From Halocaridina rubra (lineage: Eukaryota; Arthropoda; Malacostraca; Decapoda; Atyidae), in contig JAXCGZ010022652.1 in the NCBI GenBank assembly GCA_037179515.1, positions 234,633 to 298,632 of the forward strand: 64,000 nt of DNA, read 5' to 3'. Below, piece by piece: positions 25,387-36,545 of the stretch. The notes below the pieces were generated by a model. It was not told the origin of the DNA, searched no databases, and worked only from the letters and a program-made list of their open reading frames with translations. Every line of letters begins with the position of its first letter. Within the stretch, counting starts at the first letter, position 1. The position numbers and the translations under genes were made by a program.

Positions 25387-25640
25387 CCAAGTCATGACTA
25401 GTTAAGCAATGTTTGGTCTGGACAGGGCTTGGATAGGTGACTGCCTGGGAACACCAGATCCTGTTGTCTTAGTAGAGTACAGCAGTATTGTAGAGCTCGA
25501 TTTGAGAGGTGATGTACCCACAATCAAGTCTACATTGGGGCATTAGGAAGGGCAACTAGCCTTAATTCCCCATCTTCCACCCGTCTGTTTCAACCTCCAA
25601 ATTGGGATTAATAGTCACACATAAAACAGGGAAAAAACCA
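25387..25640 (+). repeat. 5S rRNA-derived SINE
   Basis: At 25387-25470 the sequence follows the 3' two thirds of 5S rRNA (gactagttaagcaatgtttg, tctggacagggcttggatag, gtgactgcctgggaacacca, gatcctgttgtctt). An unrelated tail then ends cttaattccccatcttccac. The 5' third of 5S is missing, so it is a 5S-derived SINE or pseudogene, not a gene. The tail motif also ends the tRNA-like array at about 36960-36985. Confidence 0.8.
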
Positions 25641-26589
25641 TGACTGGTATGTCACTCGATCTCCAGCAAATAAAAAAGCAATCTCCAATCCCTGACCAAT
25701 AAAATAAATTAATAAATCTTGCCTTTATCTTTCTGATTACAATACATTCGTTCATGTTACACTTATTTTGAAATGGATGAAGCTATTGACGATGCCTTAC
25801 TCCAAAACCATACCTCAGGTTCCCTGTTTAACCCTGGCCTCATCATGATGATGTGATTTGAACACTAATAAAAATTGATAATTTCAACATATAATCTTAC
25901 AATTTCTTGTAACCATGAAAAGTGGAGTGTATGTCATGCCTAACTCCAAAATAAGATCCCATTTAACATAAGAATATTGATTTTCTATTTTCCTTCCTTT
26001 TACTTTCATCAAAATAGAAAAAAAATAAATGAAGATTTAACACAAAGTTATCTCATGCTTTGTAAACTAATAAGATGATCGCGAGAAGCAGAATCCCACA
26101 TCTAAAGTTTTATGTGTTTTTATTTACACTTCTCCTATCCCTTTTACTTGGCTCTTACATTATAAGGCTATTACGAGGGTCGAGTTCTCTCCCTTCCAAT
26201 CACCAGAGATATCCACTTTAGTTGGTTTTTATGAAACAAAGCAGTACGACACTTGAATTCTTTCTCTTACATCACTAAGAAGAACAACATAGTGTGGTTG
26301 AATATATTAGTTCCCTCATTTTTTATCTTTTTTTAATGGTTTGATTCCAATATGTTATGCCTCCATTGTAGATATTCATGACAGGTTGCATGAAGACTTA
26401 GGAAAGTATACTTATCCATCCACAATACATTTTTATGCTCGCTCTATGACTACTCCAGCAGATTACTTCTTAGGATATTTCAGTCTATTTTTTTTTCTTC
26501 AAAAAAGTATTGCCAGGTGAAACTGAAAACAGCTCTTCCAAGGCAATGAATTTGAATAGCATTTGCTACAGAGAGCCTAGTTACCAAAC
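25641..26589. other. intron E19-E20, nothing recognised
   Basis: AT-rich intron with no identifiable element or frame. Confidence 0.45.
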
Positions 26590-26748
26590 CTTTTAATAGT
26601 GTGTGAAGGTTCAAATAATTGAAGGGTATGCCACGCTTGGCCATTATCAGGCGTGTGTTGTAAAATGACATTATCTCTTGGCACCTGTCCTCCTTGACAC
26701 CTCCCTCCATTCTCTGTAGAGCCAATCTGGAGATTGAAAACCAGGTAC
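26590..26748 (-). CDS. RELN: reelin exon E19 (repeat 2, subrepeat B)
   Basis: The acceptor is TATTCCAG|G and the donor AAAAG|GTTTGG; phase 2 at both ends. It encodes YLVFNLQIGSTENGGRCQGG, then VILQHTPDNGQAWHTLQLF with an Asp-box variant. It joins E18 as N-I-K-Y-L-V-F. Confidence 0.93.
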
Positions 26749-27236
26749 CTGGAATAATTGGTCAATCAAGAGAGTAGAATACACAGTTGGATGAAATCGA
26801 TGTAAAAACCTGATCTGTAAATGCAAATTGTATCATCATTCATATAAGAGTATATTCTGTATTCAAAAATTTTAAGAGAAAATGTACTTGATATAGTATA
26901 GAAATCCTGGATATGTATGTACAGTACTGAGTGAATTTCTGTTCTGCAATCTGGTCAGTTTGAAATTAAAAATCATATCTTTTTAAAGAAAAGTTATAAC
27001 CTAGGAAGCCAATGGAAGTAACAACAACTGTAGGAAAATATACGAAGTAGTTCTGTATTAACATACTTCATCTATCCTTGTTTCCATTACAAGTTGTTTT
27101 GTGCCAAGAAATCACATCCAGGAGGCATCACCAGGTTCTATGTTGTTTGTACTCAGTCCTTACAGAACAAAGTTTTCTTTTAGAAGCGCTGCAACAATTT
27201 CTGCAACGTAATAAAGAAGCATGCTACGTTACTTAC

Positions 27237-27447
27237 TTTATATTTCGAGTGTCTAATTCCTTGGTCACGGCGAAACGAGGTCCAGAGGAAGAAAAGAGGA
27301 GAGTATTTCCTGAGAGGTGTGGTCCGCATCCCAGCGCTACAGTCGCTCCTTCAGTACGTTCCCACGAGGGGGATATCTCTCCAGGAGTATCAAAATTGTC
27401 ATGCATCCATTTAGGCCTCTTCTGTGAACTTCTACCACAGTATTTGC
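27237..27447 (-). CDS. RELN: reelin exon E18 (repeat 2, EGF end and subrepeat B)
   Basis: The acceptor is TTTGACAG|GC and the donor ATAAA|GTAAGT; phase 1 in, phase 2 out. It completes the EGF (G-K-Y-C), then encodes FDTPGEISPSWERTEGA, ALGCGPHLSGNTLLFSSSGP and VTKELDTRNIK. The last stretch matches P-L-D-T-R-N-I-R in vertebrate repeat 2, which anchors the repeat numbering. Confidence 0.95.
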
Positions 27448-27671
27448 CTGTCAAAATATACAGAAAAAATGTAGAACACATATGGAATAAGCTGAGGGAA
27501 CCTTCAAATAAAAACGTTAAAAACCCTTATCTTAACTGATAAGGGTGTACCCTAAAGAACAATATGTTGAGAGGAATTATGGATTCCTCGTGGCCCTGAG
27601 TAGGACAAGTACACAAGTGGAGCCTAATTATAAATATTAATGGTGATACTGAAAGGATTATACATAGTAAT

Positions 27672-27932
27672 CCCAGTTGAAACTTCTTTAGAATACTTCA
27701 GATAATTCTTTTTACATATTTACAGGTTTAGTGGTTTGAAACTTGTTTGCTTAGAATGAAACACAGACGACCAGATATGAGGGATTAAAATACATATACT
27801 CCCTGTTGAATTTCTTTAAAATACTTCAGATAATTCTTTTTACATATATACAGTTCAAGTGGTTTGAAACTTGTTTACATAGTGTGAAACACAGATGACC
27901 AGAGCTGAAGGGTTAAAAATACATATTCAAAA
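27672..27932. repeat. tandem duplication, about 130-bp unit
   Basis: Two similar copies start at about 27672 (ccagttgaaacttctttaga) and 27802 (ccctgttgaatttctttaaa) and share agataattctttttacatat and gtggtttgaaacttgttt. Lies in intron E17-E18. Confidence 0.85.
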
Positions 27933-28141
27933 TACATATATATATATATATATGTTCTGAAAATTCTCATATTTTGCACTGATAATGATATTTACTTAAG
28001 GAAGCTTTGCATAATTTGCATACACAATAGCAGTGTTTAAGCAAGATTGTCTTTTAGCTTACTAAATATCTCCAAGCATTCCGTCAGTTATCTACTACTG
28101 GGTGTTACTCTGATGTATCCGATATAGAGTTACTCTAAAAC

Positions 28142-29229
<1,088 letters not shown>

Positions 29230-29477
29230 CGATACCAAAAATAAATAAATAAATAAATAAATAAATAAGTAAATAAAAAATAAAAAATAAATAAAACTTT
29301 CAGTCTCTCTATATATACTATATCACTCTTATTCAACCTATACATAGTGAAAAAGTTCAAGCTATTGTCCGACATTAAATTCCAACACCAGGACAAAGGT
29401 ATCTATCTTGTAGGGTTTAATTATGCATACTGACTTTGTAGTTAAAATAAGTAATAATTGAGAATGAGTATATTTAC

Positions 29478-29638
29478 CAGAATATCCCTCGTCACATTTG
29501 CAAAGGCCTGCTGCAGTGCAGAGCCCATGACCAAAACAAGCGAATGGACACGGACGCCCTATGTACAAATCCCGCATTGCGAATTCTCCATCTCGCGTCC
29601 CTCCAGGGTTTTCTTGTTTCCATCTCAAATGAATGGAT
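29478..29638 (-). CDS. RELN: reelin exon E17 (repeat 2, most of EGF)
   Basis: The acceptor is TATTCTTAG|A and the donor TTCTG|GTAAAT; phase 2 in, phase 1 out. It encodes SIHLRWKQENPGG, EFAMRDLYIG and CPFACFGHGLCTAAGLCKC, then DEGYSG. The EGF intron here sits further downstream, in phase 1, unlike the other split EGFs of this gene. Confidence 0.95.
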
Positions 29639-29886
29639 CTAAGAATAAAAATATAGAACAATAAGCATGATTTTTCTTATACTGATAAGCATTCAGTTAT
29701 TTATTCATTTAATTAATTATTAAGATATTTCAGCATTTGTCTCAGAACACATTATGTAAGCAGTTTCAAAGAGGAATGTATACTATTCTCAAGATTGCAA
29801 AGGCCCATATTTTATATATATCCTAATTAAAAAAAAAAAGGGTTGATTTTAGTAAACTTTTAGAAAAAATACATCAATATTTTTAC

Positions 29887-30104
29887 CCCAGAGACAATTT
29901 ATGATCAACAGTGATTGAGAATCTAGTCCATGTTCCATGGTGTCCGGATCTGTAAATACTTGGCTCTCTCGGTCCGTCACAATGCACGGCTGTGCTATGG
30001 CACCCCTCGTCCACTAATGACCATCTAATACCTCCATCTTTGGAGTATTCCAGCAGCACTAGACCTTCCTCGCCGAAGCCTTCGCTTTTGCATCCAACAC
30101 TGAT
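29887..30104 (-). CDS. RELN: reelin exon E16 (repeat 2, Asp-box)
   Basis: The acceptor is TTGTTAG|ATC and the donor CTGGG|GTAAAA; phase 0 in, phase 2 out. It encodes ISVGCKSEGFGEEGLVLLEY, the Asp-box SKDGGIRWSLV, the paired cysteines EGCHSTAVHC and HGTWTRFSITV. Its architecture equals E3, E10, E22 and E28. Confidence 0.95.
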
Positions 30105-30289
30105 CTAACAATGCATAAAATGTGGAATATATGATCAAAGACTGGAGAGTTTTAATTAAAATTAGGTACTATTTAATAACATATAATTGGACTCGGTTTT
30201 ATCTAGCATAAGTCCAATATTGTCCTCCATGGAATAGCACTATAAGTACTGGACTCGGATTTGAAAATATGTTCTTGACCAGATTTTAA

Positions 30290-30625
30290 TAGCACAAATC
30301 TTGAAGTCAAGAATTCCAAAGTTTATTATGTACCAAAGGTTTCAAGAGTATATAGGAATGGGATTCAACAGGGATTAGTTTTAGGAACATTTCTGCTCCT
30401 TGTACAGCATAAGGTAATTGGCGGCTAGAAGTTGTAAATACAATTTAACATTTGCAGATGATGGTGAAATTGTGATAAAGTAAGTGAAACTAAAGGCATT
30501 AGGAAGTCCTTAATAGACATTTACATATTTTAAGAATGGAATTGGCCCTAAAACTGATCCTTGTGGAACTCCATTGCTATTCTTCCTCCATTCGGAAAAT
30601 GATGTCCTAAAACTGACCTTCTGCT
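30290..30625. mobile_element. two small LINE-B fragments in opposite orientations
   Basis: 30290-30500 (+) contains ttcaacagggattagtttta (G-x-Q-Q-G-L-V-L-like) and an F-A-D-D block (tttgcagatgatggtgaaat). 30515-30625 (-) matches cctaaaactgatccttgtgg of the minus-strand LINE-B at 59.2 kb. Confidence 0.6.
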
Positions 30626-30989
30626 TTCTTCCATCTGCAATCTCAATATGTCAAGGAATTGACATATGCTGTCACATAAGAATGTGACAGCCTTTGGATA
30701 ATAAAATATATTCTAAATGTATTTCCTAATTCAATAGTTCTTATTTTACTACATACAATTTTTTTCTTCCCATTAGAATCAACAGAGAGTGCATATCTAA
30801 AGCCAGAACAGAATCAAAATGACAGATATAATACCTCTATGGATCTAATCATAAACATTCACTAACAGTCATACTTAAGAATTCTATATATAGTGAAACA
30901 GAATGAGATAATTCCAAGGTTAAACTGTAGAGGCAGTTTCTATTAGTTCATCTAGGTCAATGCACGAGGGCTTGCTGTTGTTCATTTGC

Positions 30990-31190
30990 GGAACGGGACT
31001 ATTTGGCGCAGCCGTTTTGGCGCAGCTCTTTTGGTACTAAACTGTTTTGGGATTACCCTTCTGGCACTAAGCTGTTTTGGCTAAGTTACAATATTATTTA
31101 TTTAGTAAAGGCACAATAACAGCTATGCGCCAAAAGGGCAGTGCCAAAAGAGTTGCGTCAAAAGAGAGGTGCCAAAGGGTGGCTCCATAA
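30990..31190. mobile_element. foldback MITE built of TTTGGCG/CGCCAAA words
   Basis: The left half (gaacgggactatttggcgca, gccgttttggcgcagctctt) and the right half (gcgccaaaagggcagtgcca, aaagagttgcgtcaaaagag) are inverted repeats composed of many short TTTGGC/GCCAAA words around a 60-bp AT-rich centre. Non-coding. A half copy lies at 22130-22212. Confidence 0.75.
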
Positions 31191-31293
31191 TATACCCAAC
31201 CCCTCTTTGTATCTATCAAAGTAGGTTGTACATGACTTTTGCGTTAACATACTCTATCAACCGTACATACAACACAGGACAATGCTAACTTAC

Positions 31294-31458
31294 TTGAAAA
31301 GATATGACATCACCATCATGAAGTGTCAGGGGATATGTGACGGCAATGCGAACAGGCTCTTCACCATCCAAAATTTGTGCAAGATCATCACTATTGCAGT
31401 ATTTATCAAGACGGTTGGCTGTGACACTCATCCAAGGAGACATTATACTTGATCCCTC
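31294..31458 (-). CDS. RELN: reelin exon E15 (repeat 2, subrepeat A)
   Basis: The acceptor is ATCCCTAG|GAG and the donor CAA|GTAAGT; 55 codons, phase 0 at both ends. It reads SSIMSPWMSVTANRLDKYC, PVRIAVTYPLTLHDGDVISF, corresponding to the vertebrate repeat 2 region M-S-V-W-L-M-L-A-N ... F-A-V-T-R-D-L ... Y-V-L-Q-F. Confidence 0.92.
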
Positions 31459-31594
31459 CTAGGGATACATATAGAATATATTAAGGATAAAAATGAATGA
31501 CTACATTCTTCACTTTAAACAATTCATTCCATGGTCTTAGTTAAAGACATAATTAGATATTCATAGGCATAAAAAACATATAAGTGAAGGCATA

Positions 31595-32130
31595 TTTCCT
31601 ACACAGAGCAATGTCTGCTTGCATTGAAACCAACTGACTAACGTCAGACAATTTGAAATATAATCCAAATATCAGGGAGAGTTATGACTGCATAAAAAAA
31701 GATTCTCTACATACAGCAAAGTCTATTCGCATTGAGGTCATTTGCTTAAAAGCACCATATCTTATTAAAATGAATATTAATCTTCAAAGATATGAAATAT
31801 AAAAAGATATAGCATTCAAAAGATATGAAATATAGAAAGATGTAGCTTTCTTACATAAAGCAAAACATGCATAGCAGATGTAAACTTATTTAATTAAAAC
31901 ATTGACCTTTAAGAACATAAAAAATATAAAGAGTCTAGGAGTATCTTTTCTGGACTTCAAAAAAAGCTGTAAACACTGAGGTCATCTGCATATCAGAAAC
32001 AATCACATAAAAGCCTTAGAAAATGAAAACAATAGACCCATAGGTTTCTAATCAACAGAAAACTTTACTTGCATAGAATATATCTACCTACCAATAGCAA
32101 TATTATCAAACAAAAAAAGTAACAAATATT
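31595..32130 (-). repeat. tandem array of decayed copies of the E14 3' end plus splice donor
   Basis: Five units at intervals of roughly 97-138 bp (about 31600, 31715, 31853, 31950 and 32065) repeat the boundary of E14. Minus-strand reading gives relics of SDMQMGSMQADFA|VC: SDVSQLVSMQADIALC, QMTSMRIDFAVC, SDMQMTSVFTAFF and SMQVKFSVD; the 31853 unit is the weakest. The unit near 31715 keeps GCT|GTATGTAG at the aligned donor. The intervening sequence is AT-rich intron. Confidence 0.75.
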
Positions 32131-32214
32131 AAAAAAATAAAGGTAAAATTTATAAATTACATCAGTGTCTCTGCCTGAAGGATATCAAGTTGTCATCAAT
32201 ACATACACACATGC

Positions 32215-32300
32215 CTCATTCCCCCTTGTATAGGGGGTGACTGAGCCAAGAAATGCGCATTCACCACGATCCACACACACCTCAACCACTCCTCTCAGCT
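32215..32300. repeat. dispersed repeat R3, partial
   Basis: cccccttgtatagggggtga, ccaagaaatgcgcattcacc and cctcaaccactcctctcagc match the first third of R3. Confidence 0.65.
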
Positions 32301-32370
32301 CCTATAATAAACGGAAAATCAGCAAGAACATACAAAATAAAACAAATGAAAACATGGAATTCTTACATAC

Positions 32371-32533
32371 AGCGAAATCTGCTTGCATAGAGCCCATCTG
32401 CATATCAGAAGTAATTCTCAGATTGTCAATGGCCCACTGGTTTTGGCTGTTGTGGAAAGGCTGCCAAATTCTAAACCGGACCACACCGGACGGGTCTTTC
32501 ACAACCTCTTCTCCAAGTTTCGTGCGGAATAGC
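32371..32533 (-). CDS. RELN: reelin exon E14 (end of repeat 1, start of repeat 2)
   Basis: The acceptor is TATCTTAG|G and the donor GCT|GTATGTAAG; phase 2 in, phase 0 out. It encodes LFRTKLGEEVV, VVRFRIWQPFHNSQNQWAID and ITSDMQMGSMQADFA. The last ~20 codons and the donor recur as decayed copies in the following intron (31595-32130). Confidence 0.94.
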
Positions 32534-33192
32534 CTAAGATATAAACATACAGTTACTCCAACATGAGAAAACATTCATAATTAGATGCAGAATAACCACC
32601 ACTTAATTGTGGCAGGTAATAAAGTCACAGATAAAACTTCACAGGTTAGGTTAGGCCTTTTTCTAGGACTTTTTTTTTTTTATCTGGATTCAATTTAATA
32701 AGGGAAGTGAGGCTCCATCATATCTTGAACAACCTCGCGCTTTTCAGATGGAATCCACTATTCTTAAAATCTATTTATCTATAGCAACGTATCGTGGTAG
32801 ATTAAAGGCTTCTTTGCTTGTCTTCAATATATAATTTTCTATAGCTATATATCTAGATAAATTTGAAGACTGCAAGCAAATAAAGTTCATATCCACTTAT
32901 CAATTAGATATGCATTTTCCTTATCAAATTATAATTCTTCACTATATTATGCACATAACTGTGACTGTGAATAATTTATTATGGTATGAATGATGGAAGC
33001 TTTTCTAATCATGTAAATTTCTACTTTGGCTGCTAGCGACCAACCTGTTGTCTCCGATGGGAAAGGACAATTTGCGTGAAAGAGCATAGTTGACTCTTAA
33101 ACTTTTATAAAATTGCTTTCTCACTTTCTATGTCAACTGAAATGATCTTTATAAACTTGGTTACACTTCACCCATTGGCCATTAAGAATGAT

Positions 33193-33308
<116 letters not shown>

Positions 33309-33509
33309 TCTTTCAACTGAAAATCAAGAGTTTGTAAGACAGACATTTTATTATGTAATTACTTTTAATTATCTTACTCTGCGCGTTCGTGGCACTTCAG
33401 ACAGCTTTTTCGTGGCAAGGAAAACAATCCAGGGACGAGGGATGGCAGGTTCTTGACTCCTCTATTATTTTTAACCAGTTCCTGTATAATGTAGCTAATA
33501 CAAGTGAGC

Positions 33510-33700
33510 TATTTCTCTTCTTACCCCAGAATCAGTAATATTATTCCCTTCCTGAGAAGGATTTTGGATTTTGGCAAGTGTGACCATTACCCTGAGCGAA
33601 TGTCCTTTCTAGCCTCAGACCATGGCATGTTGCAAACCTTCGACCTGACGAGTAAAAGTCGCAAGTATTACCACTTTGCCACGGTGACAACTAAGAACTA
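33510..33700 (-). repeat. SINE-1 copy
   Basis: ttttggcaagtgtgaccatt, cctgagcgaatgtcctttct, agcctcagaccatgg, and a head ending ccactttgccacggtgac. Confidence 0.8.
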
Positions 33701-33970
33701 GGAATATCAATAATGCACTGGTATTCCCTCTGTGTCCCAAGACTGAAAGAAAACGTGAGGATGTGCAAGATGCGATAAAGTCCTGCTACTTTCCATTATT
33801 GTCCAGTTATGGTCATGTTGACTTTAGTAAGTTGTGGCATCATGAATTCATTATTATTATAATTTCTTCAATAATCATATTCTCATAACTGCGAGATTAG
33901 AAAGGTTTATTCCAAACCCAAATATGAGTCAGCAATCATATTTCCTGCAAAATCTCATGCGAAATTTTAC

Positions 33971-34191
33971 CTCGGATTTCGATACAAAGACGGCAACAGT
34001 TCCTGTAGAAGTTTCCAACTGATGCCTCCATCAGTTGAGTATTCAAGGACGACGCTCCCCGCACTAAGCTTCTCTTCTTTGCTTGCAGGAACGCAACTGC
34101 TGCTCCCACCTTTCCCAATGACGAGCATAAACTGAAGAACTTCAATTTCTTCGGCATTCAGATCATCAGTCTCCATCTGACGAATGCTAGG
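33971..34191 (-). CDS. RELN: reelin exon E13 (repeat 1, subrepeat B, Asp-box)
   Basis: The acceptor is CATTGCAG|CCT and the donor CCGAG|GTAAAA; phase 0 in, phase 2 out. It encodes SIRQMETDDLNAEEIEVLQF, MLVIGKGGSSSC and GSVVLEYSTDGGISWKLLQE (Asp-box). It follows E12 as the strand R-Q-x-x-x-x-D-L-D of a reelin subrepeat B. Confidence 0.95.
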
Positions 34192-34224
34192 CTGCAATGC
34201 AAACTATATGTCTGACCCGGTTTT

Positions 34225-34410
34225 ATGTCATGGACTCCTTTTTCTATTAAGGGCTAGGATGGTGCCTTCTTACGAAGGACTTTGATTTTGGCAGTGCAAC
34301 TGCTACACTGAGTGAATGCCCTTTCTAGCTCCTAACTTTGGCGGGTCTCGAATGACGACCTTATAAATTTAAGTCGAGAAAGTTACCAACCCGGCTATGG
34401 CGGCCAGTGA
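34225..34410 (-). repeat. SINE-1 copy between E13 and its relic duplicate
   Basis: The tail tgtcatggactcctttttct, body gtgccttcttacgaaggact and ttggcagtgcaactgctaca, and head to about 34410 are recognisable. Confidence 0.8.
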
Positions 34411-34429
34411 GAAGCTATGTCTAAAGTCA

Positions 34430-34612
34430 ATAAACAGATAAAAGTCACTATTGCTGCTTCCAACCTCTCCCCCAGTTACCAGTATAAGCTGGAAAATCTC
34501 TGGCTCACATGTTCATATTTTAGTAATTTCCTTACTTTCGATCTTTATCAACACCTATCATAGATACCAGCAGTCAGGTTATCTTTTACCATCATCTGGT
34601 CATTACTATCTG
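34430..34612 (-). pseudogene. relic duplicate of reelin exon E13 inside the preceding intron
   Basis: On the minus strand an AG acceptor at 34611-34610 is followed by N-D-Q-M-M-V-K-D-N-L-T-A-G-I, aligning with S-I-R-Q-M-E-T-D-D-L-N-A-E-E-I of E13. After a stop and an insertion comes EIFQLILVTGGEVGSSNSD, aligning with E-V-L-Q-F-M-L-V-I-G-K-G-G-S-S-S. The copy ends before the Asp-box and is separated from E13 by a tRNA-derived SINE (34225-34410). It is decayed and presumably not spliced in. Confidence 0.7.
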
Positions 34613-34660
34613 CCATGTTCATAAAATTAAGCTAAATAATACAAGGCTTATCTGTATATG

Positions 34661-34804
<144 letters not shown>

Positions 34805-34881
34805 CCTTATAACAACAGTGCAATACAGATATTACAGTATAATCATTACAAAGTACAATGGGATTCATTTTCTTTACTTAC

Positions 34882-35066
34882 ATCTCCAAAGTACAGACTA
34901 TTTCCTGAGACAACAGAACCTACAACCTTCCTCCCTCTGAGCCAAATTTCCACCAATGACTTCAAGGTCATACTTGACAAGGTCGTTGTCATCAAATGTT
35001 GCTTCTACTTGACGGTGGAGTTTCTGCAGTGGTAAGCATTTGTGTCCGTGAAAAGTAAAATCACAC
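34882..35066 (-). CDS. RELN: reelin exon E12 (second half of EGF, subrepeat B), frameshifted by one base
   Basis: The acceptor is GTCTCTAG|G and the donor GAT|GTAAGT. The first frame reads CDFTFHGHKC (EGF end), then TFDDNDLVKYDLEVIGG and QREEGC, and hits a stop. The signature G-S-V-V-S-G-N-S-L-Y-F-G-D continues in the next frame. Removing one base at 34921 (the T in aacc-t-acaacc on the plus strand) restores E-G-C-G-S-V-V-S-G-N and the phase 0 needed by E13. The length is 185 bp where 184 is expected. A sequencing or assembly error or a rare null allele is likelier than a dead gene. Confidence 0.85.
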
Positions 35067-35354
35067 CTAGAGACCCAAGGAAAAATAGCGTTAGCTCCAG
35101 CACCATACAGGAATTTGTCAATACAATTCAAGGATTCCATCCAGAATGTCCCAGTATCAACAACCATAGGTGGGTCATGCAACTTCTCTTCAAGATAAGA
35201 AGACAGTGATATCTCATTTTCATTACTATGTAACCTTCAGGAAAGACTGCAACAATGCATATATATTCCTTTAACTTTGTTTCTGATATTGATGCTATAT
35301 CTACCTTAGCCCCATATATTTATCCTTTATTTTCACAAACATATGCAATAGCAG

Positions 35355-35580
35355 CAGGTCCTCCTTGTAAGAGGGGCTAACCAAATCAAAGGATGCAATT
35401 CACTAGATACGAAGTCATCCCACTAACTTCTTATATCCTTGGGAATACGGAGTCACAATAATTCCACCTCTCATTGCTTGGGTCATCCACACGGTAACTT
35501 GTTAAGACTATTATACTGCGAGTCTATCTCAGTTTACAGCTAACTGTAGGTGCGGAAAATCCCATTGACCTACGTCACTT
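35355..35580. repeat. dispersed repeat R3 copy
   Basis: ggtcctccttgtaagagggg, cttatatccttgggaatacg, gcttgggtcatccacacggt, aatcccattgacctacgtca. Same order of blocks as 21785-22080. Confidence 0.65.
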
Positions 35581-35870
35581 ATACATGATAATTCTTTGCT
35601 CTTCCCTATCTCTTGCAACCTCTCTACCTTGCTCCACTGACATACCATGCACACCCAATGCTCTTTGCATCCCATCCATCCATCTTCTTTGTTTTGGCTT
35701 TGCTGCATATACTTCTACTCTCCTCACTTTCTTTGGTAGGCGTTCCTTGTTACTTTTTTCCATATTCCTAGATAATTTCAGCACTCTCTGGTCTAACTTA
35801 TCCGGCAAGCTTCTTCCAACATCCATTCCTTGCTTTTACTCTTCAATTCTCACTCTATCAACTACTGACA
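35580..35870 (-). mobile_element. LINE-C C-terminal fragment
   Basis: A minus-strand frame reads KKVRRVEVYAAKPKQRRWMD, GMQRALGVHGMSVEQGREVA, aligning with the R-G-R-P-R-F-G-W-M-D-G-V-R-R-A-L tail of LINE-C at 15.6 kb. Confidence 0.75.
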
Positions 35871-36374
35871 CAAAATATCTCTGATACATTTGATTTGTTC
35901 TTTTCAGCTTCCTTTGCATTTCAAGTTTATGACCTATATTCAAAATTACTCTTTAATATAGCCTTCCCTCTGCATTCATTCTTAAATACCTTGCCCATCT
36001 TCTGCTTTTCAGCCAGTTCTTTTGTGGCATGTTATATACCTCAGGAAGAGAGAGATTGCAAACCCCCTGCCCATCTGTTCCTTAAAATTGATTTCTTGTA
36101 TCAAAATGGTGTTATTTTCACCCCAAGCCTTACTTAAAATGTGTAAAATAACAAGATTGTATCTGCATTTCACCACTTGCATATTAAGTAGCAATCCCAA
36201 ACTAAGATGATGTAATCTAGTTGGCAGGGAACTTGAAACCTTGTAACAAGCCACAAAATCATGCTGCCATAGCCGATCAAGCTACTACAAAAAATTAAAA
36301 TCTGCATATCCTATCTGACAGTATCTTAAAGATTCATGGACACCGAGCATTTTTTAAAAACAAAAAACTCTAAC

Positions 36375-36515
36375 CTGCATCCCTCTAAAGTACAATATCC
36401 ATGACCAGAACACAATCCAGGACATTGGTGACCAATGTACAGGTTATCCACGGCCCATGATTCTCCAATATCGGTATCTTCGGTCTGTCTCAGGCGAAGT
36501 CTTGTTGTCGGTGAC
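36375..36515 (-). CDS. RELN: reelin exon E11 (repeat 1, first half of EGF)
   Basis: The acceptor is CTTTTCAG|G and the donor TGCAG|GTTAGA; phase 2 at both ends. It encodes SPTTRLRLRQTED, then ESWAVDNLYIG and the EGF half [17 protein letters not shown]. The tRNA-like tandem array (36546-36955) starts 30 bp upstream of the acceptor in genomic terms. Confidence 0.95.
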
Positions 36516-36545
36516 CTGAAAAGTCAAAGGTATGAACCAGAATAT

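Noticed and set aside
34882..35066. Alternative explanation of E12 by a micro-intron or an acceptor at AAGTAG
   Set aside because: No phase-compatible AG/GT pair links the two frames; a one-base indel explains motif and phase at once.
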